Source: Kaistella solincola (GTDB lineage: Bacteria; Bacteroidota; Bacteroidia; Flavobacteriales; Weeksellaceae). Taken from it: 64,000 bases of DNA. Within the stretch, counting starts at the first letter, position 1, and each line of letters opens with the position of its first letter. The stretch is taken from positions 992,001-1,056,000 of the forward strand of contig NZ_JSYK01000003.1 of assembly GCF_000812875.1 (NCBI RefSeq). Direction: 5' to 3'. Both the position numbers and the translations under genes were made by a program. Shown here in pieces: positions 41,492 to 52,893 of the stretch. The notes under the pieces are model-generated. The model was not told the DNA's origin. It did no database searches and worked only from the letters and a program-made list of their open reading frames with translations.

Positions 41492-44400
41492 TTATTCGTC
41501 AAGATTTACAGTTTTTTTGCGCTGTGGAAAATGCTTTTCAAACCAAATATATACAGTTGGCAAAATGAAAAGCGTTAGGAAAGTCGCGAGTAGTAAGCCA
41601 CCGATAACCACGGTTGCAAGCGGTCTTTGCACTTCTGCCCCTTCGCCCTGACTTAAAGCCATTGGTAAGAATCCAAGTGAGGCAACCAAAGCGGTCATTA
41701 AAACCGGGCGAAGTCTCATTTTACCACCAATTCTTACTACTTCATTCAAATCTGAATGGGTTTCTTTCTGCCGGTTGAATTCGGCAATCAAAACAATCCC
41801 GTTGAGCACCGCAACGCCAAAGAGCGCGATAAAACCGACACCTGCGGAAATGCTGAAATTCATGCCGCGAAGCCACAATGATAGAATTCCACCGATTGCT
41901 GATAATGGAATTGTAGTGAAAATGATCAGGCCGTATTTTATCGAGTTGAATGCGAAGTAAAGCAGCAGCAGGATTAAAGCTAAACTCACCGGAACTGCGA
42001 TTCCCAGACGTTTTTGTGCCTGCTGTAAATTTTCGAAAGTTCCGCCGTATTTTATGGTATAACCAACCGGAAGTTTCAGTTCTTTATCAACAACTTTCTG
42101 TAAATCCGTAACCGTAGATTTGATGTCGCGACCTTTGACATTGAAGCCAACGATGATTCTGCGGTGCGCCTGTTCGCGCTGAATTTGGTTTACACTTTCT
42201 TTAATATCCACCTGCGCAACAGAAGCCAGTGGAATTTCACCACCTGAAGGCAACGGAATCAAGAGGTTTTGTACGTTTTGCAAATTTTTACGAAGGTCGC
42301 CGTCCAGCCGCACCACGAGATCAAACTTTTTCTCCTCTTCAAAAACAGAACCCGCAGTTTGGCCGGCAAAAGCCGTATTCACCATTTTGTTGACTTCGCC
42401 AATATTCAAACCGTATTGCGAGAGCGCGGCACGATTGTATTCAATGACGATTTGTGGCAGTCCGGAAACGGGTTCAACGTAGATGTTTTCAGCACCATCG
42501 ATTTTCTTGGAAATTTCTCCCAAATTTTCAGCGTAAACTTTCAGCGAGTCGAGATTTTCACCAAAAATTTTACAGACAACATCTTGCCGCGCGCCGGTCA
42601 TGAGCTCATTAAAACGCATATTTACCGGATACTGAAAAGAGTAAGTAACTCCAATGAGATTTTTTTTGAGCTCTGCGGACATTTTTTCTGAAAGTTCATC
42701 GTAAGTAGTTGCGGACGTCCATTCAGCGCGCGGTTTCAAAATAATCATCATATCGCTGGCATCAATAGGCATTGGGTCCGTAGGAATTTCGCTGCTGCCG
42801 GTTTTCCCCACAATTTTTTCGATTTCAGGAAATTTTTTCAGCAGAATTTGCTGACTTTTTAGTACTGCTTCGGTGGAAGTTTTTAGATTACTTCCCGGTA
42901 AAACCCGCGTGTCTACAGCAAAATCGCCTTCAGGCAATGTTGGAATAAACTCGCCACCCAATCTTGACATGATAAAAACAGAAATAAAGAAAATAACCAA
43001 GGTTCCGAAGAAAAGCGGATTCTGATATTTCAAAACTTTTTTCAAAATTCGGTCGTACGCAGCTTCCAGTTTCGCCATCATCCGGTCCGCATAATTTTTC
43101 GTGTGCCTAATTTTCTTTGAGAGAAACAGTGCGCTCATCATGGGAACGTAGGTCAAAGACAGAATAAATGCACCTAAAAGCGCAAAAATTACCGTTTGCG
43201 CCATCGGTTTAAACATTTTGCCTTCGACACCTTCCAAGGTTAAAATCGGCAAATAAACGATCAGAATAATAATCTGCCCGAAGACCGCTGAGTTCATCAT
43301 TTTTCCGGCAGAACTTTGTACGGTTTGGTCCATTTCACTTACGGTCAGCATGCTTTTGTTCTGAAGTGTTGGACCGTGAAGCCGATGGAGAATTGCTTCG
43401 ACGATGATTACAGCACCGTCCACAATCAAACCGAAATCCAGAGCGCCCAAACTCATTAAATTTCCGCTGACTCCAAAAATATTCATCATAATAAAGGCAA
43501 ACAGCATCGATAGCGGAATTACTGAAGAAACAATAAGCCCTGCGCGCAGATTTCCGAGGAAAACCACCAAAATGAAAATGACGATAAGCGCACCTTCAAT
43601 TAGGTTTTTTGAAACCGTTGAAATAGCGTTGTTCACCATTTTGGTACGGTCCAGAAATGGATCGATTACCACGCCTTCGGGCAAGGTTTTTTTTATTTCT
43701 TCAATCTGGGATTTTACCTTTTCGATCACCTCATTAGAGTTGGCACCTTTCATCATCATCACCACCGCGCCCGCAACTTCGCCTTTTCCATTGTACGTCA
43801 TTGCCCCGTATCTTATCGCATTTCCGTACTGAACTTTACCAATATTTTCGATTAAAACTGGTGTACCGTCGGGAAGGTTCTTCACCACGGTTTTTTCAAT
43901 ATCCTGAATTTTTCCCATTAAACCTTCCGTTCGGATGTAGAGAATTGTGGGACCTTTTTCGATATAAGCGCCGCCCGTATTTTGGTTATTATTTTCAAGC
44001 GCAGTGAAAACTTCCTGCATCGTGACGCCCATCGATTTCAGCTGTGATGGATTAACAGTAACCTCGTACTGTTTTAGGTTTCCGCCAAAACTCGCAACAT
44101 CAGCAACACCATCGGTGCCGAGAAGTTGCCGTCGAACAATCCAATCCTGAATCGTGCGCAGTTCCATTGCATTAAACCGATGTTCGTAGCCGGTTTTTGG
44201 CCGGATGATGTACTGATATATTTCTCCAAGACCTGTGGAAATTGGTGCCATTTCGGGGACGCCGAGTGTTTTCGGAATATCTTTGGAAACATTTTGCAAC
44301 CGTTCGGAAACCTGTTGTCTTGCAAGATAAAGATCTACACCTTCTTCGAAAACGATGGTAACCACGGAAAGTCCGAAGCGCGAAAAACTCCGCATCTGCT

Positions 44401-44638
44401 TAATGCCCTGAATATTGTTCATCGACTGCTCAAGCGGAAAAGTGATGAACCGTTCGATATCCGGAGCGCCCAAACTTGGTGACGAAGTGATGATCTGAAC
44501 CTGATTGTCCGTTATGTCCGGCACCGCATCTATTGGCAGTTTCCGGAGTTCTATAATTCCATAAATTATCCAGCCGAGCGTCATCAGAATAATGATCAGC
44601 TTGTTTTTTATGGAAAAACTGATGATTTTGTCTAACAT
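41492..44638 (-). CDS. heavy-metal RND efflux pump, CzcA-like (HME)
   Basis: Proton-driven inner-membrane exporter of metal ions, 1048 residues with 12 expected membrane helices and two large periplasmic loops. Helix 4 carries GALDFGLIVDGAVIIVEAIL. The DFGxxxDGAxxxxE pattern is that described for divalent-cation (Co/Zn/Cd) HME pumps; Cu/Ag CusA pumps have a different helix-4 motif. The metal is therefore more likely divalent, though this is an inference. The N-terminus LPIDAVPDITDNQVQI and IGRI-less GEFIPTLPEGDFAV are usual for the family. Confidence 0.93.
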   Translation of the reverse strand: MLDKIISFSIKNKLIIILMTLGWIIYGIIELRKLPIDAVPDITDNQVQIITSSPSLGAPDIERFITFPLEQSMNNIQGIKQMRSFSRFGLSVVTIVFEEGVDLYLARQQVSERLQNVSKDIPKTLGVPEMAPISTGLGEIYQYIIRPKTGYEHRFNAMELRTIQDWIVRRQLLGTDGVADVASFGGNLKQYEVTVNPSQLKSMGVTMQEVFTALENNNQNTGGAYIEKGPTILYIRTEGLMGKIQDIEKTVVKNLPDGTPVLIENIGKVQYGNAIRYGAMTYNGKGEVAGAVVMMMKGANSNEVIEKVKSQIEEIKKTLPEGVVIDPFLDRTKMVNNAISTVSKNLIEGALIVIFILVVFLGNLRAGLIVSSVIPLSMLFAFIMMNIFGVSGNLMSLGALDFGLIVDGAVIIVEAILHRLHGPTLQNKSMLTVSEMDQTVQSSAGKMMNSAVFGQIIILIVYLPILTLEGVEGKMFKPMAQTVIFALLGAFILSLTYVPMMSALFLSKKIRHTKNYADRMMAKLEAAYDRILKKVLKYQNPLFFGTLVIFFISVFIMSRLGGEFIPTLPEGDFAVDTRVLPGSNLKTSTEAVLKSQQILLKKFPEIEKIVGKTGSSEIPTDPMPIDASDMMIILKPRAEWTSATTYDELSEKMSAELKKNLIGVTYSFQYPVNMRFNELMTGARQDVVCKIFGENLDSLKVYAENLGEISKKIDGAENIYVEPVSGLPQIVIEYNRAALSQYGLNIGEVNKMVNTAFAGQTAGSVFEEEKKFDLVVRLDGDLRKNLQNVQNLLIPLPSGGEIPLASVAQVDIKESVNQIQREQAHRRIIVGFNVKGRDIKSTVTDLQKVVDKELKLPVGYTIKYGGTFENLQQAQKRLGIAVPVSLALILLLLYFAFNSIKYGLIIFTTIPLSAIGGILSLWLRGMNFSISAGVGFIALFGVAVLNGIVLIAEFNRQKETHSDLNEVVRIGGKMRLRPVLMTALVASLGFLPMALSQGEGAEVQRPLATVVIGGLLLATFLTLFILPTVYIWFEKHFPQRKKTVNLDE

Positions 44639-44732
44639 TGTAAAATTTTAAATTAATTATTTAGCAAAGTTTTTTACGCGCTAATGATCTCATAATTACC
44701 AAACTATGAGATTCATTAGCCATACAAAGACA

Positions 44733-45236
44733 TTAATCATCGTGTTCGTCTCCTACATTTTCAGCAGCATTATTGCCGACATTATCAGTTTGCGCATCGT
44801 TTCGGATCTCAGTGTGACGAATTTCACCACCGGTTGTTCCGGCTTTTTGGGCAAAAAACAGGCTCGAGACAGCAAAAATTCCGACCAAAAAAGGCATTAT
44901 TTTGGAAAATGTAAAACTTCTGAAACTCGCGAACAGTGCGACCAAACTTAAACCGCCAACGACATAGGAAAGTCCGGCGAAAAGCTCAGCAGCTTCTTCA
45001 TGAGTTTTAATTAAACTTTCGGCAACGCCGGGAAGATGTTCCACGCCTTCTTCGGCGCCTTCGCCAGTAGCCATCGCCGCGATGGAAGCAACAGCACCCA
45101 AAATAAAAATGATATAAGCATTGCGTTTTGAAACTTCGGATTTAGCAAAAATTCCGATAAGCAGAAGCACGATTCCTACGAAAGGAAATATAATTGGCAA
45201 ATGGTTTACAACCAAGTGCAGATGTGAATTGTTCAT
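44733..45236 (-). CDS. four-helix membrane protein of the metal efflux operon
   Basis: A 167-residue protein with about four membrane helices and an N-terminal HLHLVVNHLPIIFP, which recalls the start of DUF2231 proteins. A His/Glu-containing loop (GEGAEEGVEHLPGVAESLIKTHEEAAELF) lies between helices, and the C-terminal tail is acidic and ends in GDEHDD. Its role is unknown. The His and acidic residues suit metal contact. It lies 94 bases upstream of the pump gene on the same strand. Confidence 0.75.
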   Translation of the reverse strand: MNNSHLHLVVNHLPIIFPFVGIVLLLIGIFAKSEVSKRNAYIIFILGAVASIAAMATGEGAEEGVEHLPGVAESLIKTHEEAAELFAGLSYVVGGLSLVALFASFRSFTFSKIMPFLVGIFAVSSLFFAQKAGTTGGEIRHTEIRNDAQTDNVGNNAAENVGDEHDD

Positions 45237-45327
45237 TGTTTTTGATTTTAAAATTTAAATAATAAGATTGGCGAAAACTTTTCAGCAAACGGTTTTGCTG
45301 AAAATACTTCCTGTGCGGTTTTACTAA

Positions 45328-45714
45328 TTAAATAAAAATCGGCGGACGGAAAATAGACGCGAACGCGTCTGAAGTGTGTCCGGAGAAATAGGAAAAAATT
45401 GGTGCTTTTTGCCCGAAATTTTCCGGTGCTTTTAGTTTAATGCTGAAAATTTCCGGAACGGCAAGCGAGCCAATAGAAAAAACATTGCTTTCGTGCGTCT
45501 TAAAAGGCAATTTCATATCCTGGCTGTAATCGGAATCTATGCCGTGATCTTCGAAATAATGCATTTTTATAAAAGAGAAAAAAGTGGTGTTTTTGCCGGT
45601 AATTTTGTGCGAAATGTAATGTTCGACGAGGTTCGGCAACTTCAAAATCTGGCGCGCCTCTGTAAAAGACAAGAGGTAAATGCAGAGAAAGAAATATATA
45701 ACCGGCTTTTTCAC
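45328..45714 (-). CDS. small secreted protein heading the metal efflux operon
   Basis: A 128-residue protein with an N-terminal hydrophobic signal (IYFFLCIYLLSF) and no recognised domain. KLPNLVEHYISHK and MHYFEDHGIDSDY are His-rich, which fits a periplasmic metal sensor or carrier, but that is speculation. The start is GTG at 45714, the first in-frame start after a -7 box (45719-45726) only four bases upstream. It is first in the run leading to the RND pump. Confidence 0.7.
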   Translation of the reverse strand: MKKPVIYFFLCIYLLSFTEARQILKLPNLVEHYISHKITGKNTTFFSFIKMHYFEDHGIDSDYSQDMKLPFKTHESNVFSIGSLAVPEIFSIKLKAPENFGQKAPIFSYFSGHTSDAFASIFRPPIFI

Positions 45715-45718
45715 ATCA

Positions 45719-45726
45719 CAAAGGTA
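45719..45726 (-). promoter_or_regulatory. -7 box of the metal efflux operon
   Basis: Reads TACCTTTG on the minus strand, four bases before the GTG start. No clear TTG at -33 was seen, so activation by a regulator is possible. Confidence 0.5.
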
Positions 45727-45899
45727 CGACGGGAAACACCCAAAAAGTACGGCAAAAAGTAATTTGGAATTACTTTAATTAAAAATAAAAAATTGGTCAT
45801 TTAGCCTGCAAAAAATTTGAATTTAATACTGAAACTTTCAGGTAAATTTTAGCCGTTATATTGCCATTTTTTTCGTTATTTCAGTTGCAGAAAATTCTG

Positions 45900-45907
45900 T
45901 AAATTTG
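45900..45907 (+). promoter_or_regulatory. -7 box of lysS
   Basis: TAAATTTG matches TAnnTTTG, 23 bases upstream of ATG at 45931. Confidence 0.55.
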
Positions 45908-45930
45908 CCATCTTAAAATTTGTCAGCATC

Positions 45931-47631
45931 ATGCAGTTATCAGAACAGGAAATTATCCGCAGAGAAAAGTTAAAAAGTCTGGAAAAATTGGGCATCAACG
46001 CATTTCCCGCCGAAGAATTTAAAACCACCGAAACCACCGAAACCATTAAGCAGGATTTTGCTGAAGGTAAAAAAGTTGTTATCGCCGGCCGCTTGATGAG
46101 CCGACGAATTCAGGGAAAAGCGAGTTTTGCGGAACTTCAGGACTCTGCCGGTAAAATTCAGGTATATTTTAACCGTGATGAGATTTGTCCGGGCGAAGAC
46201 AAAACGCTTTACAATGAGGTTTACAAGCATCTTTTGGATATTGGTGACATCATCGGTATCGAAGGTGAACTTTTTACCACACAGGTTGGTGAGATGACCG
46301 TAAAAGTGACGAATTTTAAGATTTTAACCAAATCTCTACGTCCGCTTCCACAACCAAGAACCGACGAAAACGGAGTAATTCACGACGCTTTCAATGATCT
46401 GGAACTTCGCTACAGACAGCGTTATGTGGATTTAATTGTAAATCCGCAAGTGAAAGAAGTTTTCATCAAAAGAACAAAACTGTACAATGCAATGCGTACT
46501 TTCTTTAACGACGCAGGATATTTTGAGGTAGAAACGCCAATTTTACAGGCAATTCCGGGCGGCGCTGCGGCGAAACCTTTCATCACGCATCATAATGCTC
46601 TCGATATTCCCCTTTATTTGAGAATTGCGAATGAATTATATTTGAAAAGACTGATTGTTGGAGGTTTTGACGGTGTTTATGAGTTTTCTAAAAACTTCAG
46701 AAACGAAGGAATGGACCGAACGCATAATCCGGAATTTACCGCGATGGAAATCTATGTCGCGTACAAAGATTATAACTGGATGATGGATTTTACCGAGAAA
46801 TTGCTGGAATTTTCCGCAATGCAGGTAAATGGAAGTGTAGAATCTACGTTCGGTGAGCATACAATCAGCTGGAAAGCACCGTATCCGCGCGTTTCTATGA
46901 CCGAAGCTATTAAAAAATATACAGGTTTCGACATTACGGGGAAAACCGAAGAGGAACTGTTTGATTTTGCAAAATCCATCGGTGTGGAGGTGAATGAAAC
47001 CATGGGGAAAGGAAAATTGATCGACGAAATTTTTGGTGAAAAATGTGAAGGCAATTTCATACAGCCAACTTTCATCACCGACTACCCTATCGAAATGTCG
47101 CCTTTAACCAAAAAACACCGCAGCAAGGAAGGTTTAACGGAGCGTTTTGAGCTGATGGTTTGCGGAAAAGAAATCGCAAATGCCTATTCGGAATTAAATG
47201 ACCCGATTGACCAAAGAGAACGCTTTAACGAACAGCTGAAATTAGCTGAAAAAGGCGATGATGAAGCAACCGGCTTTATCGATGAAGACTTTCTTCGAGC
47301 GCTGGAATATGGAATGCCACCAACTTCCGGTTTGGGAATCGGTATGGATCGTTTAATTATGTTTTTAACCAACAATCCGTCCATCCAGGAAGTGCTGTTT
47401 TTCCCGCAAATGAAGCCGGAAAAAGCTGCACCAACATTCGAGCTTGATGAAGACGAGAAAATGGTTTTAGAAATCCTGAAATCGCAGGAAGAACCGATGA
47501 CTTTGAACGTGGTAAAAGTGAAAAGTCAGCTTTCCGGAAAAAAGTGGGATAAAGCCGCGAAAAATTTAACCAAATACGATTTGGTTAAAGTTGAAAAAAT
47601 TGATGACGTAGTTTTGATGAAAGCACTTTAA
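45931..47631 (+). CDS. lysS: lysyl-tRNA synthetase, class II, with C-terminal extension
   Basis: Charges tRNA-Lys. The 566 residues include the OB-fold anticodon domain (KKVVIAGRLMSRRIQGKASFAEL), class II motif 2 around FRNEGMDRTHNPEFTAMEIY, and motif 3 GLGIGMDRL. The canonical protein ends near FFPQMKPE. About 65 further residues (FELDEDEKMVLEILKSQ to VDDVVLMKAL-like end) resemble a small winged-helix domain. The N-terminus has a Thr-Glu-Thr repeat. A terminator follows 22 bases after the stop. Confidence 0.96.
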   Translation: MQLSEQEIIRREKLKSLEKLGINAFPAEEFKTTETTETIKQDFAEGKKVVIAGRLMSRRIQGKASFAELQDSAGKIQVYFNRDEICPGEDKTLYNEVYKHLLDIGDIIGIEGELFTTQVGEMTVKVTNFKILTKSLRPLPQPRTDENGVIHDAFNDLELRYRQRYVDLIVNPQVKEVFIKRTKLYNAMRTFFNDAGYFEVETPILQAIPGGAAAKPFITHHNALDIPLYLRIANELYLKRLIVGGFDGVYEFSKNFRNEGMDRTHNPEFTAMEIYVAYKDYNWMMDFTEKLLEFSAMQVNGSVESTFGEHTISWKAPYPRVSMTEAIKKYTGFDITGKTEEELFDFAKSIGVEVNETMGKGKLIDEIFGEKCEGNFIQPTFITDYPIEMSPLTKKHRSKEGLTERFELMVCGKEIANAYSELNDPIDQRERFNEQLKLAEKGDDEATGFIDEDFLRALEYGMPPTSGLGIGMDRLIMFLTNNPSIQEVLFFPQMKPEKAAPTFELDEDEKMVLEILKSQEEPMTLNVVKVKSQLSGKKWDKAAKNLTKYDLVKVEKIDDVVLMKAL

Positions 47632-47653
47632 GCGCTACATTTTTTGAATATTT

Positions 47654-47680
47654 AATCCCCAAATTTTCGGGGATTTTTTT
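47654..47680 (+). terminator. intrinsic terminator of lysS
   Basis: AATCCCC (47654-47660) and GGGGATT (47669-47675) pair around an eight-base loop, followed by a T-run. Confidence 0.85.
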
Positions 47681-47736
47681 ATGGATTTTCCAGAATTTTA
47701 TAAGCGAATAAATTTCAATATTTCACCGAAATTCAG

Positions 47737-47744
47737 TATCTTTG
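47737..47744 (+). promoter_or_regulatory. -7 box of gyrB
   Basis: TATCTTTG, about 100 bases before the gyrB ATG. The long leader contains a GAGAAA/TTTCTC hairpin (47761-47782). Confidence 0.6.
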
Positions 47745-47800
47745 TTGGTCTTTTGAAATAGAGAAAAAATGCTCTGTTTCTCAGCAAATTTTTAATTTAA

Positions 47801-49780
<1,980 letters not shown>

Positions 49781-49803
49781 CACTTCAATTATTCAAAAAC
49801 AAA

Positions 49804-49832
49804 AAAACCGCTCAATTTGGGCGGTTTTTTTT
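49804..49832 (+). terminator. intrinsic terminator of gyrB
   Basis: AAAACCGCTC and GGGCGGTTTT pair with one G-U around AATTT, with a T-run after. Confidence 0.85.
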
Positions 49833-49877
49833 ATTTTAAGATTTCAGCGAAATAAAAATAATTAAGTAAATTTAGAC

Positions 49878-50687
49878 ATGAAATTTTCCGTCATTTATTT
49901 TCTCGCTTCGTTTCTCGCAATTTCCGGTTGTGAGCAGAAAAAACCAGCCGTACAGAAGTCTGCCACGGAGAAAACTGAAACTGCAAAAACGGTTCCTACT
50001 TTTGCGGTAGATTCAATTTCGGTAAATGATTCGCTGGAAATAACTAAAAATCTAACGGCGTCTTTCACCAAGAAAATCCTGATTTTCCCCACTTTTAACC
50101 GCCAAAATATTTTAGATTCCATTTACGCGCCCGAAAAGATTCAGCTTAAAGACTATTCAAAAGAAAATCTGGGAAAAGCTTTGGAAGAAAAAAAACAAGG
50201 CTATTTCGATGAAACCAAAAAATCGCTGAAAAACTTTAGTCCGGATTTCAAGCAAACATGGACCAACAATTCAAAAATGGCAGTTTTTTCCAATACCAAC
50301 GGTTTTCTGACTTTGGTGTATACCGGCGACGGTTACACGGGCGGCGCGCACGGCTATTACTATAAAAAATTCAAAGTTTTCGACCTTAAAAATAATAAAA
50401 CTGTTCAGCTTTCCGACGTACTCACCAATCAGGATGCTGGAATCTGGGGACGGATTTTAATGGATAACTTCCTTAAAAATGATCTGCAAAAAGGCCAGAG
50501 CGAAATGCTTTTGGTGAAGAAAATTCCGCTGAATGACAACTTTTATTTCGACGCCGAACATCTTTATTTCCTTTACAATCAGTATGAAATTGCAGCGTAT
50601 GCCGCCGGTCCGGTTTTAATTAAAGTTCCGCTTTCGGACATTAAACCGTTTTTAAATTCCGATTTTAAAAAGCGAATCGGTTTGTAA
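49878..50687 (+). CDS. DUF3298/RsiV-type lipoprotein
   Basis: A 269-residue lipoprotein: signal sequence with lipobox AISGC, then a Lys/Glu/Thr-rich linker. The body has a DUF4163-like N-part and a DUF3298 C-part recognised by YTGDGYTGGAHGYYYKKFKVFDLKNNK, LSDVL and FYFDAEHLYFLYNQYEIAAYAAGPV. The same pair of domains occurs in PdaC and in the lysozyme-sensing anti-sigma factor RsiV. No sigma factor is adjacent here, so the role is open. Confidence 0.85.
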   Translation: MKFSVIYFLASFLAISGCEQKKPAVQKSATEKTETAKTVPTFAVDSISVNDSLEITKNLTASFTKKILIFPTFNRQNILDSIYAPEKIQLKDYSKENLGKALEEKKQGYFDETKKSLKNFSPDFKQTWTNNSKMAVFSNTNGFLTLVYTGDGYTGGAHGYYYKKFKVFDLKNNKTVQLSDVLTNQDAGIWGRILMDNFLKNDLQKGQSEMLLVKKIPLNDNFYFDAEHLYFLYNQYEIAAYAAGPVLIKVPLSDIKPFLNSDFKKRIGL

Positions 50688-50724
50688 TCTAAACTGAAAA
50701 CCACCATTAGTCGCGTACTTTCTC

Positions 50725-50732
50725 TATTTTTG
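50725..50732 (+). promoter_or_regulatory. -7 box of the lipid kinase gene
   Basis: TATTTTTG ends five bases before ATG at 50738, predicting a leaderless or near-leaderless message. Confidence 0.55.
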
Positions 50733-50737
50733 TAGGT

Positions 50738-51589
50738 ATGAATCATGTCGCCTTCATCATCAACCCATTTTCTGCCCAGAAAAATTACCAGCCGTTTTTA
50801 GAATTATTAAAAAAAAGCCTCGAAAAGCCGGTAATTTTTCTTTCAGATTCCGTTGAAGGGACTGAAAAATTCATCAAAGAAAATTTTGATCACATTGATA
50901 TTTTTGTGGCAGTTGGCGGTGATGGAACAATTTCTTCTGTAGCAAAAAACCTCATTTTAACCGACAAAATTCTCGCAATTTTTCCCGCCGGTTCCGGAAA
51001 TGGATTTTCGAACGAAAATAATTTTACCAAAAATCTGGTCAGTTTGCTCGGAAAAATCAAGAACGGAAATCACCGCGCAATCGACACTTTCATGGTGAAT
51101 GAGCATTTTTCCATCAATGTTTCGGGAACCGGTTTCGATGGAAAAGTGGTGAAAGATTTCGAAAAAACAAGCCGCGGCTTTTCAAATTATATCAAAGTTT
51201 CTCTGCGTACTTTTTTCCGTTTTAAAACCGTGGCAATTCAGTTTAAAGCAAAAGAATTCCAGCAACACAACGGAAATTATCTGATGATAAACGTCGCAAA
51301 CACGCGCCAGTTCGGCAATAACGCCTACATTGCACCGCACGCCAGCACAATGGACGGTCTTGCCGAAATTGTTTTGGTAAAAAAATTCCCGATCTGGTAT
51401 AGCGGAATTTTTACGGTGAATATGTTTGCAAAAAAACTGAAAAAAAACCGTTACCTCACCTACCTTTCCGTTCCGGAAATTGAGTTTAGCGTTGATTCTG
51501 AGGATTGGCATCTGGATGGCGAATATACGGTGATTAAATCGCCAATCAACGTAAAAGTTTTACCGAAAAGTTTAAAAATTCTGGTTTAA
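50738..51589 (+). CDS. diacylglycerol kinase family lipid kinase
   Basis: A 283-residue soluble kinase of the DAGK_cat/NAD-kinase fold. AFIINPFSAQK opens the domain. VAVGGDGTISSVAKNLI is the nucleotide-binding GGDGT motif, and FPAGSGNGFSNE the second conserved loop. The C-terminal beta domain contains MINVANTRQFGNNAYIAPHASTMDGLAEIVLV. The substrate could be diacylglycerol, a sphingoid base or another lipid. Its stop is two bases from the stop of convergent phr, with no terminator between. Confidence 0.9.
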   Translation: MNHVAFIINPFSAQKNYQPFLELLKKSLEKPVIFLSDSVEGTEKFIKENFDHIDIFVAVGGDGTISSVAKNLILTDKILAIFPAGSGNGFSNENNFTKNLVSLLGKIKNGNHRAIDTFMVNEHFSINVSGTGFDGKVVKDFEKTSRGFSNYIKVSLRTFFRFKTVAIQFKAKEFQQHNGNYLMINVANTRQFGNNAYIAPHASTMDGLAEIVLVKKFPIWYSGIFTVNMFAKKLKKNRYLTYLSVPEIEFSVDSEDWHLDGEYTVIKSPINVKVLPKSLKILV

Positions 51590-51591
51590 AA

Positions 51592-52893
51592 TCAGCTGTT
51601 TTCAAGACCAGATTTATAAGCCTTTAAAGCTCTTTCGCGCGCAAACTTATGCTCGATCATCGGTTCCGGATAATCTTTTGACCCAAATTCCGGCACCCAT
51701 TTTTTAATGTAAATAAAATCCGGATCGAACTTTTTTTGCTGCTCCATCGGGTTAAAAATCCGGAAATAGGGCGCCGCATCACAGCCGCTACCGGCGCTCC
51801 ATTGCCAGTTTCCGTTGTTTGCGGAAAGATCGTAATCAAGCAGCTTTTCCGCGAAATATGCTTCACCAATCCGCCACTCCATCAACAAGTGTTTGGTGAA
51901 AAATCCGGCGCAAATCATACGCACGCGGTTGTGAATAAATCCCGTTTCATTGAGTTGCCGCATCCCGGCATCTACAAGCGGATATCCTGTCTTTCCGGTT
52001 TGCCATTTTTTTAAATCTTCTTCATCGAAAAGCCAGGCAATTTCGTCGTACTTTCTTTTGAATGACTGATGGACAACGCGCGGAAAATGAAAAAGAATCT
52101 GCATAAAAAATTCCCGCCAGATCAGTTCCTTTAAATACGTTTGGTTAAAATTTACCGCTGAAGCAGCCAATTTTTTAATACTCACCGTTCCGAAACGCAA
52201 ATGAACACTCATTTCGCTGGTTTTCACCGTGGGAAAATTACGTGTTTCGTGGTAATTTTTTATGATTTCAGGATTGAAATGCGGAATTTCAAAATTCAAT
52301 GAAGTTTTTTCAAAACCGATTTTTTCGCACGAAATATTTTGCGGCTCAACATCTATTAAATGATGCAGCAAATTCTCACTTCGGTATTCGGCTAATTTTT
52401 CACTTTCAAACCGCAGCAACCACTTTTTGGAATATGGTGTATAAACCGTGTACGGCGGGCCGTCGGGTTTCGCAATATCGTTTTTATGAAAAATTACCTG
52501 GTCTTTAAAAGCGAAAAAATTTACCCTTTTAGCGGCTAAAAATTCCGCTATTTCAGCATCCCTTTTAATTGCTGCCGGTTCGTAATCTTCATTGCAGAAC
52601 ACCGCTTCCAGATCATATTTTTCCGAAAGTAGCTGAAAAATTTCTAAAGGTTTTCCGTGAAAAACTTCGATCGATTTGCCTGTTTTTTCTAAAAACGCAT
52701 TTAATGTCTGTAAAGTCTGAACAATATAATCAACGCGTTTGTCTGCCTTATTTTCTAATTTCGACAGAATATCTGTATCAAAAATAAAAATCGGCAAAAC
52801 TTTTTCGGAAGTTTCAAGTGCGCGAAAAAGTCCGTGGTTATCGCTTAACCGCAGATCGCGCCGAAACCAGAAAACCGTAATTTTTTCAACCAT
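51592..52893 (-). CDS. phrB: deoxyribodipyrimidine photolyase (class I type)
   Basis: Repairs cyclobutane pyrimidine dimers using light, FAD and an antenna. The 433 residues start TVFWFRRDLRLSDNHGL. The FAD/DNA region has LIWREFFMQILFHFP, TGYPLVDAGMRQLNETG, NRVRMICAGFFTKHLL and NNGNWQWSAGSGCDAAPYFR. The electron-transfer Trp residues are in their usual context. A copy of the short CCCTTTTAGCGGC motif (52515-52546) encodes LAAKRVNFF. Its start overlaps the MarR gene by eight bases, tying it to the divergent carotenoid locus. Confidence 0.95.
   Translation of the reverse strand: MVEKITVFWFRRDLRLSDNHGLFRALETSEKVLPIFIFDTDILSKLENKADKRVDYIVQTLQTLNAFLEKTGKSIEVFHGKPLEIFQLLSEKYDLEAVFCNEDYEPAAIKRDAEIAEFLAAKRVNFFAFKDQVIFHKNDIAKPDGPPYTVYTPYSKKWLLRFESEKLAEYRSENLLHHLIDVEPQNISCEKIGFEKTSLNFEIPHFNPEIIKNYHETRNFPTVKTSEMSVHLRFGTVSIKKLAASAVNFNQTYLKELIWREFFMQILFHFPRVVHQSFKRKYDEIAWLFDEEDLKKWQTGKTGYPLVDAGMRQLNETGFIHNRVRMICAGFFTKHLLMEWRIGEAYFAEKLLDYDLSANNGNWQWSAGSGCDAAPYFRIFNPMEQQKKFDPDFIYIKKWVPEFGSKDYPEPMIEHKFARERALKAYKSGLENS

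Noticed and set aside
43404-43832. 142-codon open frame on the plus strand inside the RND pump gene
   Set aside because: Fully antisense to a well-conserved coding sequence, with no promoter and low-complexity composition. The same applies to the antisense frames at 4773-5168 and 12743-13102.
46021-46045. ACCGAAACC tandem repeat in the lysS N-terminus
   Set aside because: Only two to three nine-base units, encoding a TTETTET loop; ordinary low complexity in a variable region.
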